The position numbers were made by a program, and so were the translations under genes. Shown in pieces: positions 9,305 through 22,577 of a stretch of 64,000 nt of DNA (position 1 is its first letter; every line of letters begins with the position of its first letter). The notes beneath the pieces were generated by a model that did no database searches, was not told the DNA's origin, and was given only the letters and a program-made list of their open reading frames with translations. This DNA is from Aristolochia californica. Its lineage: Eukaryota; Streptophyta; Magnoliopsida; Piperales; Aristolochiaceae. Location of the stretch: positions 35,060,908-35,124,907 of the forward strand of contig JARWKL010000002.1 of assembly GCA_029961685.1 (NCBI GenBank), read 5' to 3'.

Positions 9305-12193
9305 ACATCTTGAAGTTGCTAAGACTCACCTTCTTAGCTCTTCCGCGGTTCCCACTTTTGATGATGAATGTGCTACACTTCTCCGTATTCCAGACACTTC
9401 TCCCTCTACTACTGAAATACCATCAGCTATGTACTCTAGACATAGGGGCACACCATCTGACCAAGGCCGAGGTCAAGGTAGATTTTATAGAGGTGGAAGG
9501 ACTGGTTTTGACCGAACAGATGGGAAGCAATGCACCCATTGTAAGGGATGTGGCCACACTAGAGACACATGCTTTCATCTGAAAGAATGCTCTGTATGTG
9601 GTAGATTGGGTCACTCTCGCGAAAGATGTTATAAAGCTAATGAGAATAAGGCTAGCTAATCCTTAGTGAGTGATACAAAAGTAGAGCAGTGTACCTTAAC
9701 AATTGCAAATCATACTTTTACTGAAGAAGATCCTCCCCAAGTACTTCTTCGCCAACCGCTCTCACCACTACTTCAGGAATGTTTTCTGTCTCCTCTTCAT
9801 CGTGGATAATTGACTCAAGAGCCTCCGAGCATCTTACAGGTAATATACTCAAGTTCTCCATGTGCCACAAATAAATACTGCATCCACCTACGACACTGAA
9901 ACTAGGTGATGGCATAACCGGTTGGGACATCTATCCGTCCAATCTCTTCATCATATTTTTCCTAAAGCGTGGTCGGACCTTCATTGTGAAGCATGTCAAA
10001 TGAGTAAACATCAGATGTCTACATACTCACCTCGTCCAGAAATTAAAAGTGTCTCTCCTTTTTTGTTAATTCATACTAATGTTTGGGGACCCTTGAGTGT
10101 CTCCAACATTTCTCAAGTGAAATATTTTATTACATTCATTGATGACTTCACTTGTACCACTTGTATCACATTTTTTGAAGACTCTCCATATTGTTCTGAT
10201 AATGCTCCTCCAGGTTTATCTTCAGTACCAGGTTCTCCTCGATCAATTGTGCCCCGTGTTGCAGAAACTACTCAGCCCTTAGAAACATTGGCTGACACCA
10301 CACCTACTGATTTGTCGGATCCTACCAAAGTATGTCCATCTTCTCCGATTATTTTTGGCCCAGATTATGATACTGGTCCTATTACTATTAGGAAATAGCC
10401 CAGATCATGCACCGTGCCTTCTACTTCTTATCCCATAACAAACTTTGTGTCTCATCATCGTCTATCCCCTGTTTGTTGTCAAATTCTATCGACTATTTCC
10501 TCCGTACCTATACCACAGTCCTATCAAGAGGCTCTCAAACATATAAGGTGGAAGACAGCTATGCATGAAGAAATGCATGCCCTTTATGAAAATCAGACAT
10601 GGCCTCTAGTCCCACTTCCTTCAGATAAGAAAACTGTCAGTTGAAAATTTTATTTACGGTGAAACACAATCCGAATGGGTCCGTGGCTCGGTTGAAAGCT
10701 AACCTTGTTTCTAAAGGCTATACACAATGTTATGGCATTGATTATGATGAAACCTTCTCTCCAGTGGCTAAATTAAACTCGGTACGTTTGTTATTATCTC
10801 TAGCAGCTAACTCTTCCTGGTAGGTCTATCAACTTGATGTCAAAAATATTTTTCTGAATGGGGATATAAAGGAGGACATTTATATGCAGCAACCACTTGG
10901 GTATATGGTTGAGGGGGACGTCGTATGTCGACTAAAAAAATCTATTTATGGTCTCAAACAGTCGTCTCGTGCATGGTTTGGAAATTTTAGCCAAGCACTC
11001 ATATGGGTCGGAATTCACAGATGCTCTGGAGATCACTCTATCTTTATTAAAGACACACTGAAGGGCAAGCTAATTCTAGCCGTATATGTTGATGATATTA
11101 TTATAACTGGCAGTGATCCTGAGGGAATCCAAAAGACAAAAGAAAGGATATGTTTTGAATTCAAGACAAAGGATCTTGAACTGCTCAAATATTTTTTGGA
11201 TATTGAAGTACTACAATCCAGACAGGGAATTATATTATCTCAAATAAAGTATGTCCTTGACCTACTGGAAGAGACCAGAATGCTGGGATGTAGATCAATA
11301 GAAACTCCTATGGACTCGAATACAAAATTATGTGCAAGTATTGGAGAAGAAGTAGATGTCAAAAAATATCAAAAATTGGTGGGAAAACTTATTTATCTCT
11401 GCATAACGAGGCCAGATATTTCATATGCAGTCAATGTGGTAAGTCAATATATGCACAAACCACAACTCGGTCATTGGCAAGCATTAGAATGGATATTACG
11501 ATATCTGAAAGGAGCACCAGGAAGAGGGCTCCTCTATAAAAATCATGGACACTTCAACATCGAAGCATTCTCAAATGCAGACTGGGCCGGATCCCCGAAT
11601 GACAAAAAATCTACTTCGGGATATTGTACGATGATTGGGAAAAACTTGGTTACATGGAGGAGCAAGAAACAAAATGTAGTTGCAATGTCTAGTGCAGATG
11701 CAGAGTACAGAGCCATGACACACACAGTCAGTGAACTCCTATGGATCAGATCTCTCCTAACTGAACTGGGTTTTTACAAAGAAGCTCCTATGAATCTATA
11801 TTGTAATAATCAGGCTGTAATTCACATCACATCAAATCCAATCTTCCATGAGAGAAAAAAGCATATAGAAATAGTTTGCCACTTCATTCGAGAAAAATTC
11901 ACTACCTGCATCTTATCTCTCCTGCATGTATCTTCACAGAACCAGGTTGCAGACATTCTCACTAAACCATTAACTCACAAAATTTAGTCCAACATTTGCA
12001 GCAAGTTAGGTACGACGTTTTCTCACCCCCAGCTTGAGGGGGAGTGTTACAATGTGGGACCCACCATGGCCCCATAGGCTGGTGGTACCCACCATGAGCT
12101 CGAGAGGTGTCAACAAGAGTCCTCATAGAAAGTGGCTCTAGCTAAGATGTAAGGAACATGTACTGGAATTAAATTGAAGATTTGATGATCAAG
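9305..12193 (+). pseudogene. Copia-A copy 1: gag 3' part, RT, RNase H and start of 3' LTR
   Basis: Gag carries two zinc knuckles in tandem (CTHCKGCGHTRDTC and CSVCGRLGHSRERC, about 9530-9630). Protease is lost; a short pre-integrase and integrase entry (HTNVWGPL, first catalytic Asp replaced by Asn) runs 9922-10155, then most of the integrase core is deleted. RT runs from about 10414 to 11300 with YVDDIIITGSD near 11085, and RNase H to 11985 (ADWAGSPNDKKSTSGYC, SSADAEYRAM). In-frame stops lie near 10398, 10644 and 10822. The polypurine tract TTGAGGGGGAG precedes a 3' LTR at 12045 that is cut after about 150 bp. The element is inactive. Confidence 0.85.
12045..12193 (+). repeat. Truncated 3' LTR of Copia-A copy 1
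   Basis: Starts TGTTACAATGTGGGACCC after the polypurine tract and matches the start of the complete LTR at 32452-33058. It breaks at AGACCCACAATTATTG, where the AT-rich X block begins. Confidence 0.75.
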
Positions 12194-13865
12194 TGAGACC
12201 CACAATTATTGATTAGTTATTACATTAAATAAGTCAATTACCTGATTAATTCGCACAAATCATCATGTATTTAATTATTTTTTCCTAATAAGTAATTATC
12301 CAATTAGTAAATGTATTAATTAATAATTTATTAACAAGAATTAGTTGCAATGAAATAGTATACCATTCTGGTTGTTTGAATTGACTCCATTAATTTTACT
12401 AAAAAAATTAATTTAAAAAAATAATTAGTTAATAATAAAATTATAATATGTTCAATTAATTAGTTAATTAAGTACATACTACCTATTTCACTAAATAATT
12501 GATTAGTTATTACATTAAATAGGTCGATTGGTTATTTAATTAGCACAAATCATCAGGTATTCAATTATTTTCTTACCAAATTTTTAATTATTCAATTAGT
12601 AAATGTATTTAATGCTAACTAATTAACTAATATTATAGCTCTGATCAAATAGTTTTGTATTACAACAAGGTTATTTGGTTTTTTAATACAAGAATTAGTT
12701 ATATTATTCGACTTTATTAATTTTTATTGATTAATTCTTCACTAAGTAATAGGTAATTATTACATCGACCGATTAATATTTTCATTAAATTGAAAAAGTT
12801 TTAATTATGTAAGGATTATGAAAATTATGCGAAATATGACAATTAAGATAGTATAGTGGAAATTATGATTAAAAACTTTATTTTCGGTCTATTTGAGATA
12901 AAAATATTATTTTTTATAAATGAAATTAAAATTTAATTTGGAGGTAATTTCTTATCCATTTAGTGCATTTCATTATCATTTTTTCCATATATGAACCTTT
13001 TTTTGAAGTAAAAAAGAACTAAGAAGAATAAGATAGAATTTTTTTTCTTGTCCATAGATTTCAAAAGCTTTTTATTAAATATGTTAAACTAATGGTTATA
13101 CTTATAATATTTTATTTAAATGAAAAGTTACTTAAAAATTGATGCATTTACTTGAAAGATTATTTAAAAGAATCAAGGTTTACAATGTTAATGAAAGTAT
13201 GAAAATTATTTTTTCTTTCATTCTACTTAAATTAGTTAATTAATGATTAGTTACATAAGGATTTATACGCATGAGATGTTAATAAATATGTAAATATGGA
13301 AGAAAAGATTGGAAAGGAATAAGAAAGAAGAAGGAATAGATTTTCAAAGAGAAACATTAAAAAAAAATTCATAGAGAAATTCAAAATTCGCTAAGAGAAC
13401 ATTAAATTAACAATCTTTACTAAATTTATTATCTTCTTTCACAAGGAAAAAAAAGTGAAGAAGGAGAAGAAGAAAACAAGGGGAAGAAGGAAAGGATGAG
13501 AAACAACATAGAGAAAATAAAAGAAAACATTTCCCAACAAGTTTGAAAATTTAGTGGGAGAGGGAACCCTCTCCCAAAATATTTGAAAATTCATTGGGAA
13601 AATATTTTTCTCATCTTTTCAATTTGATTCTCTTCTTTCAATAGGAAAAAAATGAGAATATGGGAAAAAGATGAAAAACAAAGAAAAGGAAAAAAGAGAA
13701 GGGGAGAAAACATCTCCTAGAGAATTTCATAATTCTATGGGATAAATATTATTTTCCAAGTTATTTAGTTGAGTTTCATTCCTCTACACAAGGACAAATG
13801 AAAAGAGAGAAAAAGTATGAAATAAAAAAAATGTAAACGAATAGAAAAATTAAATAAAAATATTT
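12194..13865. repeat. AT-rich X block, copy 1
   Basis: No gene. First half: ATTAATTA-rich sequence with markers such as TTATTTGGTTTGTTAAT. Second half: purine-rich runs interleaved with GAATTCNNTNGG-like short palindromes (CCCTCTCCCAAAATATTT, GAGAATTTCATAATTCTATGG). Nearly the same sequence is at 17790-19450; related copies are at 14705-15790, 25010-26200, 48700-50637 and 52150-53460. The short AAATTC/GAATTT repeats resemble CACTA subterminal repeats, and the related block at 46806-47322 ends in a CACTA terminus. Confidence 0.7.
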
Positions 13866-14306
13866 TCCAACAAACAAGTTGTCCAAATGCATTGTCCACC
13901 AAACAAGTTTTTTTTTCCATATTTCCTCCCCAAAACATAGTAAACTTGATCCCAAATCTATCAAGTGTATCTTTCTAAGATACTCTCGTCCACAAAAGGG
14001 TTATGTTTGCTATAATCTCACTCTTCAACGTTTACTTGTGTCCAAGGATGTCACATTTTTTGAAGACTCTCCATACTACTATGACAATGCTCTTCCAGGT
14101 TTATCTTCAATACCAAGTTCTCCTATCAGGAGGCTCTCAAACATCCAGGGTGGAAGGCAGCAATAGATGAAGAAATGCAGGCACTTTATGAAAATCAGAT
14201 GTGGGTTCTAGTCCTACTTCCATCAGATAGGAAACCCATCGGTTGAAAATGGGTGTTTACTGTGAAACACAATCCGAATGGGTCTGTGGTCTCGTACACA
14301 AAAGGG
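13866..14306 (+). pseudogene. Copia pol scrap: integrase tail fused to RT N-terminus
   Basis: A 35-bp piece of the old Copia (SKCIVHQ) is joined to Copia-A type integrase tail (KLDPKSIKCIFLRYS, VSKDVTFFEDSPYY). It then jumps by internal deletion to the RT entry ([30 protein letters not shown]). At 14290-14306 it is joined to an LTR-B 3' end. Confidence 0.7.
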
Positions 14307-14512
14307 TCTTCTACTATAAATAGAGGTATTGTATTTCAAAATTAATCAAGTTCTACAATTCTTTCTTGAGTAAATCTCTCTCTTTGCTTTGTGCACACCT
14401 TTCTTCTCTTCTTCTTCTCTTCACTCTACCCAAGATCTTTCTTCCCCTTTCCTTTTTCTTCTTTCTCTCTTCTCTTGCTCAGAATATTGGAAAAGGGATC
14501 CTAAATTTAACA
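14307..14512 (+). repeat. LTR-B, 3' third only
   Basis: Starts at TCTTCTACTATAAATAGAGG (promoter-like TATAAATA) and runs to GGATCCTAAATTTAACA, the LTR end. It matches the 3' part of the LTRs at 16322 and 24062. Confidence 0.75.
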
Positions 14513-15790
14513 GAAATTGAGGAGAAAAGGGAAGGAAAGTAAAAGGGAAGAAGAGGGAAGAGGATGGGAAAAAGGAATAAGGTGGAAAAAAAGAGAGAAA
14601 AAGGAGTAAAAGAGAAAGAGGAGAAAATAAGGGAAAAAATAAAAAAGAAAAACATAAAAGGAATAAGGGGGGAAATAAAAAATAATGAGAAAAAGATTAA
14701 GGAAAAGGTTATTTAATTAGCACAAATCATCATGTATTCAATAATTTTCTTACCTAATTTGTAATTATTCAATTAGTAAATGTATTTATTGCTAATTAAT
14801 TAACTAATATTATAGCTCTGATCAAATAGTTATGTATTACAACAAGGTTATTTGGTTTGTTAATACAAGAATTAGTTATATAATTCGACTTTATTAAGTT
14901 TTATTGATTAATTTTGTATTAATTAATAGGTAATTATTACATCGACCGATTAATATTTTCATTAAATTGAAATTAAAATTAAAGGTAAGTTCTTAACAAT
15001 TTAGTGCATTTCAATATCATTTTTTTCATATTTGAACCTTTTTTTGAAGTCAAAAAGAACTAAGAAGAATAAGAAAGAATTTTTTTTCTTGTCCATAGAT
15101 TTCAAAAGCTTTTTGTTAAATATGTTACGCTAATGGTTATACTTATAATATTTTATTTAAAAGAAAACTTACTTAAAAATTGATGCATTTACTTGAAAGA
15201 TTATTTGAAAGAATCAAGGTTTAGAATGTTAATGAAAGTATGAAAGTTATTTTTTCTTTCATTCTACTTAAATTAGTTAATTAATGATTAGTTACATAAG
15301 GATTTATACACATGAGATGTTAATAAAGATGTAAATATGGAAGAAAAGATTGGAAAGGAAGAAGAAAGAAGAAGGAATAGATTTTCAAAGAGAGACTTTA
15401 GAAAAAAATTCATAGCGAAATTCAGAATTCACTAAGAGAACATTAAATTAACAATCTTTACCAAATTTATTATCTTCTTTCACAAGGAAAAAAAAGTGAA
15501 GAAGGAGAAGAAGAAAACAAGGTGAAGAAGCAAAGGATGAGAAACAACAATACAGAAAATAAAAGAAAATATTTCCCAACAAGTTTGAAAATTCAGTGGG
15601 AGAGGGAACCCTCTCCCAAAATATTTCAAAATTCATTGGGAAAATATTTTTCCCATCTTTTCAGTTTGATTCTCTTCTTTCAAAAGGAAAAAATTGAGAA
15701 TATGGAGGAAAGATGAAGAACAAAGAAAACGAAAAAAGAGAAGGGGAGAAAAAGGGAAAAAGGAGAAAAAAGATTGAAATAAAAAAAAAT
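14513..15790. repeat. Y block remnant plus X block, copy 2
   Basis: The purine-rich Y block (about 14513-14705, mostly GGAAAAAG/AGAGAAAA runs) directly follows the LTR-B end, as it does at 16929, 24669 and 51659. From 14706 the X block resumes (TTATTTAATTAGCACAAATC) and runs to a join with Copia RNase H at about 15790. No gene. Confidence 0.65.
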
Positions 15791-16311
15791 CATGAAGAGT
15801 GTTTCTCTATAAAAATGAAGGTCACTTACATATCGAACGATTCTCAAATGTAGACTGGGAAGGATCCCCGGATGGCAGAAAATCTACTTCAGGATTTTGC
15901 ACAATGGCTGGAGGGAATTTGGTTACATGGAGAAGCAAGAAGCAAAATGTAGTAGCACGATCTAGTGCAAAAGCAAAATACAGAGTCATGGCACACACTG
16001 TTAGTGAACTCCTATGGATAAGATCTCTTCTCACTGAATTGGGATTCTACAAAGAAGCTTTGATGGATCTATATTGTGATAATCAACCAGCAATATACAT
16101 TACACCAAATTCAATCTTTCACGAAAGAACAAAGCATATTGAATTGGACTGGCATTTTATACGAAAAAAGTTTCAAATATGTCTTTTATCTCTAAAGCAT
16201 ATATCATCACAAAGTCAAGTTGCAGACATTCTCACCAAACTAGTCACTCATAAAATTTTGTCCACCATCTGCAGCAAGCTAGGCATCTACGATGTTTTCT
16301 CACCCCCAGCT
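15791..16311 (+). pseudogene. Copia RNase H domain and C-terminus
   Basis: Open for 171 codons from 15799: [70 protein letters not shown] and VADILTKLVTHK. This is a Copia RNase H, with the usual CPPA-like tail before the polypurine tract (16309-16321). Its N-terminal RT part is missing, joined instead to X-block sequence. Confidence 0.8.
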
Positions 16312-16321
16312 TGAGGGGGAA

Positions 16322-16928
16322 TGTTACAATGTGGGACCCACCATGGTTCACGAATTGGTGGGACCCACATAAGGACGTGGGATGCCTAGAAGAGTCCTCA
16401 CCCAAGCTAGCACGAGTTAAGAGATAAGAGGCACAAGCTGGAATAAGTTAGATGACTTGAAGATCAAGTGGTATCCACAAAGATACAATAAGTTGGTAAT
16501 CTTATCAATATGAGATGGAAAATCATGTGGGACCCACAAAGATAAGACCACGAGCTAGCCTCCTCTCTTATGTCCACGTGATTGAAGAAGAGTTCGAGTT
16601 CAAGTTATATTAGACCTCTAGTAGATTGTGTCATCTTTTCATGATAGAATTATCTTAGAGAGTTAGAGTTGAAATGTAATTAGGAGACTTAATGGTTGAT
16701 TGTATAAGGACTCTATCACTTCTTCTACTATAAATATAGGTATTGTAATTCGAAATTAATCAAGTTCTACAATTCTTTCTTGAGTAAATCTCTCTCTCTT
16801 TGTTTGGCGCACACCTTTCTTCTCTTCTTCTTCTCTTCTCTCTACTCAAGATCTTTCCTCCCCTTTCCTTTTTCTTCTTTCTCTCTTCTCTAGCTCAGAA
16901 TATTGGAAAATGGATCCTAAATTTAATA
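16322..16928 (+). repeat. LTR-B, complete (3' LTR)
   Basis: 607 bp, TGTTACAATG to TCCTAAATTTAATA (end mutated from AACA), directly after the polypurine tract CTTGAGGGGGAA. Contains repeated GTGGGACCCAC motifs and a TATAAATA-like box near 16732. It is not followed by a PBS but by the Y block, so it is a 3' LTR. Confidence 0.85.
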
Positions 16929-19450
16929 GAAATTGAGGAGAAAATGGAGGGAAAGTAAAAGGGAAGAAGAGGGAAGAGGATGGAAAAAAGGAATAAGGTG
17001 AAAAAAAAAAGGAGTAGAAGAGAAAAAGGAGAAAATAAGAGAGAAAATAAGGGAAAAGGTAAAAAAGAAAAACATAAAAGGAAAAAGAGGGGAAATTAAA
17101 AAAAGAGAAAAATATTAAGGAAAAGGGAATGACAAGAAAATTAAAAAATAAATATAAATATAAATGGATAAATAAATAAATAAAGACAAAAAAATAAAAA
17201 ATAAGAAAAAAATTTAAATTAAAAATTAAAAATATGAAAAGAGTAAATAAAATGAAAAATAAAGGAAAAGGTTAAGTAAAAAAATAAAAAGGAAAATGGA
17301 AAGCATGAAAATTAAAAAGAGAAAAAAATTAAAAAATAAAAATAATTGGAAATAAATTAATTAATTAATAAAAATCTAGAAAAAAAATGAACAATATAAT
17401 TAATCTTACTAAGAAAATTAATTTATCAATTAATTAATTCATTACATAATTATAATGTGTTCAATTAATTAGTTAATTAAGTAATTACTACATGTTTCAT
17501 AAAATAACTGATTCGTTATTACATTAAATAGGTCAATTGTTCAATTAATTATCACGAATCATCACGAAATTAATTATTTTTACCTAATTAATAATTATTC
17601 GATTATTAAATATATTAATTACTAATTAATTAACTAGTATTAGCTGAGATCAATTAGTATATCATTCTTGTTGTTTGCACTGACGCCATTAATTCTTTTA
17701 ACCAAATTAATTGAATCCAATAAGTAGTTAATAGTATAACTAGAATTTGTTTAATTAACTAACAAATTAATTAATTAATTACTACTTGTTCCATTAAATT
17801 ATTGATTAGTTATTACATTAAATAAGTCAATTACCTGATTAATTCGCACAAATCATCATGTATTTAATTATATTTTCCTAATAAGTAATTATCCAATTAG
17901 TAAATGTATTAATTAATAATTTATTAACAAGAATTAGTTGCAATGAAATAGTATACCATTCTGGTTGTTTGAACCGACTCCATTAATTTTACTAAAGAAA
18001 TTAATTTAAAAAAATAATTAGTTAATAATAAAATTATAATATGTTCAATTAATTAGTTAATTAAGTACATACTACCTATTTCAATAAATAATTGATTAGT
18101 TATTACATTAAATAGGTCGATTGGTTATTTAATTAGCACAAATCATCAGGTATTCAATTATTTTCTTACCAAATTTTTAATTATTCAATTAGTAAATGTA
18201 TTTAATGCTAACTAATTAACTAATATTATAGCTCTGATCAAATAGTTTTGTATTACAACAAGGTTATTTGGTTTGTTAATACAAGAATTAGTTATATTAT
18301 TCGACTTTATTAATTTTTATTGATTAATTCTTCACTAAGTAATAGGTAATTATTACATCAACCGATTAATATTTTCATTAAATTGAAATTTTTTTAATTA
18401 TGTAAGGATTATGACAATTATGCGAAATATGACAATTAAGATAGTATAGTGGAAATTATGATTAAAAACTTTATTTTCGGTCTATTTGAGATAAAAATAT
18501 TAATTTTTTATAAATGAAATTAAAATTTAATTTAGAGGTAATTTCTTATCCATTTAGTGCATTTCATTATCATTTTTTCCATATTTGAACCTTTTTTTGA
18601 AGTAAAAAAGAACTAAGAAGAATAAGATAGATTTTTTTTTCTTGTCCATAGATTTCAAAAGCTTTTTGTTAAATATGTTAAACTAATGGTTATACTTATA
18701 ATATTTTATTTACATGAAAAGTTACTTAAAAATTGATGCATTTACTTGAAAGATTATTTAAAAGAATCAAGGTTTAGAATGTTAATGAAAGTATGAAAAT
18801 TATTTTTTCTTTCATTCTACTTAAATTAGTTAATTAATGATTAGTTACATAAGGATTTATACACATGAGATGTTAATAAATATGTAAATATGGAAGAAAG
18901 GATTGGAAAGGAATAAGAAAGAAGAAGGAATAGATTTTCAAAGAGAAACATTAAAAAAAATTTCATAGCGAAATTCAAAATTCGCTAAGAGAACATTAAA
19001 TTAACAATCTTTACTAAATTTATTATCTTCTTTCACAAGGAAAAAAAAAGTGAAGAAGGAGAAGAAGAAAACAAGGGGAAGAAGGAAAGGATGAGAAACA
19101 ACATAGAGAAAATAAAAGAAAACATTTCCCAACAAGTTTGAAAATTTAGTGGGAGAGGAATATTTCAAAATTCATTGGGAAAATATTTTTCTCATCTTTT
19201 CAGTTTGAGTCTCTTCTTTCAATAGGAAAAAATTGAGAATATGGGAAAAGATGAAAAACAAAGAAAAGGAAAAAAGAGAAGGGGACAAAACATCTCCTAG
19301 AGAATTTCATAATTCTATGGGATAAATATTATTTTCCAAGTTATTTAGTTGAGTTTCATTCCTCTACACAAGGACAAATGAAAAGAGAAAAAAAGTATGA
19401 AATAAAAAAAATGTAAACGAATAGAAAAATTAAATAAAAATATTTTCCAA
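16929..19450. repeat. Y block and X block, copy 3
   Basis: Purine-rich Y (16929-17340), then ATTAATTA-type sequence, then an X block from about 17790 that matches 12194-13865 almost base for base apart from small indels. No gene; long open frames here are low-complexity Lys/Glu or Phe/Ser runs. Confidence 0.7.
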
Positions 19451-20449
19451 CAAACAAGTTGTCCAAATGCATGGTCCACCAAACAAGTTTTTTTGTCCAT
19501 ATTTCCTCCCCAAAACATAGTAAACTTGATCCCAAATCTATCAAGTGTATCTTTCTAAGATACTCTCGTACACAAAAGGGTTATGTTTGCTATAATCTCA
19601 CTCTTCAACGTTTACTTGTGTCCAAGGATGTCACATTTTTTGAAGACTCTCCATACTACTATGACAATGCTCCTCCAGGTTTATCTTCAATACCAAGTTC
19701 TCCTCGATCGATTGTGCCCCATGCTATGACAACTTCTTAGCCCCCAAAAACACTAGCTGACGCTACACTTGCTGAGTTTATGGATCCCATCATGGTAAGT
19801 CCATCTTCTCCAGTTGTTTTTGGCCCACAATATGGTACTCGTCCTATTGCACAAAGAAAAGAACCCAGATCATGCACCATACCTTCTACATCTCATCCCA
19901 TATCAAATTTTGTGTCTCATCATCGTTTGTCCCTTACATGTTGTCAATTTTTCTCTACTATTTTTTCCATATTAGTACCACTGTCCTATCAGGAGGCTCT
20001 CAAACATCCAGGGTGGAAGGCAGCAATAGATGAAGAAATGCAGGCACTTTATGAAAATCAGATGTGGGTTCTAGTCCTACTTCCATCAGATAGGAAACCC
20101 ATCGGTTGAAAATGGGTGTTTACTGTGAAACACAATCCGAATGGGTCTGTGGCTCAGCTTAAGGCTCGCCTCGTGGCTAAAGGCTATACACAATGTTATG
20201 GAATTGATTATGAGGAAACCTTCTCTCTAGTGGCAAAAATGAACTCGAGACATGTGTTATTATCTTTGGCAGCTAACTTTTCCTAGTAGGTATATCCACT
20301 TGATGTGAAGAATGTCTTTCTGAATGGGGACATTAAAGAAGAAATTTATATGCAACAACCACCTAGGTATGTGGTTGAGGGGGAGTCAGTATGTTGTATG
20401 GTCTAAACCCCTCCCCTCGTGCATGGCTTGAGAGATTTAGTGAAGCCCT
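19451..20449 (+). pseudogene. Copia integrase tail and RT, left part of an interrupted copy
   Basis: Integrase tail (KLDPKSIKCIFLRYS), then RT entry (SYQEALKHPGWKAAIDEEMQ), [31 protein letters not shown] and VYPLDVKNVFLNGDIKEEIYMQQPPR. Stops at 19738, 20107 and near 20287. It is interrupted at 20449 by element C and continues at 23016. Confidence 0.75.
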
Positions 20450-20873
20450 TGTTAGAAGATAAGCTCAAGTCACACGACTAAGGAAGGCCCACATATCTAA
20501 AATTATTATAATATGGGCCACACGACCAAGGAAGGCCCACAAGATGGACCCAAACCCATAAGAATTAGGACCCACAATGATTACCATGACTTGGCTTGGA
20601 AGATCAAGAATGACTCACAAAAGTATCTTATCTTATGGTCACGTCAAAAAAGAGTTTTAGTTTGAGTTATGTTTGTATTTTATCTATATTGAGTTATTTA
20701 ATTATGTTAGAACTTATCTTTAAGTGTTAGAGTTTGGGTGTAATTGGGACAATGGTAGTTTTATTGTAATTGGACTCTACTACCTTCCTCTATTATAAAT
20801 AGAGGTTCATGTACTCTGATTACAACAAGTGATTGATGTCAATGAAGTATTTTACTTTTTCATAAATTCAACA
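20450..20873 (+). repeat. Element C 5' LTR
   Basis: 424 bp, TGTTAGAAGATAAGC to AAATTCAACA, with TATAAATAGAGG near 20800. A 5' LTR because a PBS follows. Confidence 0.8.
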
Positions 20874-21109
20874 TGGTATCAGAGCAGGTTCTGTGAGTTG
20901 ATTCGGTCAACTCACGGAGGTAATGTGATCCTTTTATCTAAACCCTAAACCCTAAGTCTAGGTTCGTAGTTTTTTTTGTAGTCCCGACACCCGTACTTTG
21001 GTATGCTTTTTTTACCTCTATACGTAGTTTTTTATATTACAAATTATATATTTAGGGAAATATATTTGACTCTAATTTGCATAGAAAACCTATTTGTTCT
21101 GATCTGAAT

Positions 21110-21490
21110 TATCTACAGAGAGATATCAATATTTGAATGAGCGAAGGTCAGATTGCAAAAAGGTTCAAGCATCAGCAATAATCTTCAGATTCCGAGGTAT
21201 TTTTTGCTCTCAAGAACTAGACTTTATATGGAGAAATATATATATCAAAAGAAATATTTGTAAGTCTATTCTCTTACCTATTCAACCAATTTGTTATCTT
21301 AGTTATCCACAAAGAGAAATCGATATTTGAAGCAGCAAAGGTCAGATTGAAAAAGAGGTTCGAGCGACAACAGAAAGCTTCAAATTCTGAGGTATTATAT
21401 GCTATCAAGAAAGAGACTTTATATGGAGAATTATATACCAAATGAAAGATACGTAAGTCTATTTTCTTACCTATTCAACAAAACCTTGGT
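21110..21490 (+). repeat. 193-bp tandem duplication inside element C
   Basis: Matching landmarks lie about 191-195 bp apart: TATTTGAA, GGTCAGATTG (21147 and 21340), ACTTTATATGGAGAA and TTACCTATTCAAC (21278 and 21469). No frame is conserved between the copies. Confidence 0.7.
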
Positions 21491-22577
21491 ATGATCTTTT
21501 CATAAGTAGATATTGATCTTTTAAGAGTCAATGGTCATTCTGGAAAATAGGAGAAACAATATTTAGTTCGACCAGATGACAGAGACCGAAATATATCAGA
21601 TTATTTATCTTCTGAAATTATATTTTATGAAGTTAAGTTATAATTTCATGAAATTTATTTAAGTCTACTTTTAGAAGGAAAAAAATCATGTCAATCTGAT
21701 ATATATTGAAAGATATATTCGAATTGGAAGAATCAAATGTCACGTTGGTATTCAGCTGTATTGAAAAATTTGAATTTATGCCAATTGTTTGCGTCACTTT
21801 TGAGTTGATATATCAAGAAAATATTTCACTTCTCCCTGGTTTGAGGGCTTATTATACATATTTGTTATTTGGGCTTATTTCTACATCTATAATATTTGGT
21901 TTAAGCTGGGATCACTGCCATTACCTCCAAACTTGAGGGGGAGAAGTAGAAGAAGTACAAGAAAGAGGTATTTTATTCCTTATGTGGTGGATAAGTTTAT
22001 GTGACAAAAATATTCAAGAAAGGGGGAGCACAAAAGATGAAGCTTGTGCATCAATGAAGAAATTTTTATACCGGATTATTTCATGGGTTCTTTTACAAAG
22101 TTTATTATTTGGTTCGTGTTATATGTGTTGGAAGATGGTCATGTTATATATAGTCGTTGCTATTATGTCTCTTTGGGGATATTATTATTGAAGAAGAGGT
22201 GGCCTCATACCATCATTTATTTAACCCTATCAAAAAAATATCACAGTTGGGAAACTATGACGGAGGAACTTATTATTACATCTATGTTATCCCCCCTGTA
22301 ATGGCTTTTATGTTTCCTACACTTTAGAGCAATGCCGATAGACACACTACCAATAGAAGACGGAATGTGCCCTACATCCAGCTTTAGGACTGGAGTATGA
22401 AGCAATGACTTATCGGCTAGGAGTGATTTTTACTCTCACTTATGCCACAGGGCCTCATGGAAGGACGCAACTGCATGAGGGAGAGTATTGGAAGATGGGC
22501 CATTTTATATATTCTTCACATCATTTGCAGCAAGTTGGGAGTTCATGTTGTTCTCTCACCCCCAGCTTGAGGGGGAG

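Noticed and set aside
20939..20958. TAAACCCTAAACCCTAAG, resembling telomere repeats
   Set aside because: Only two units, in the leader of element C; a telo-box-like motif at most, not telomeric DNA.
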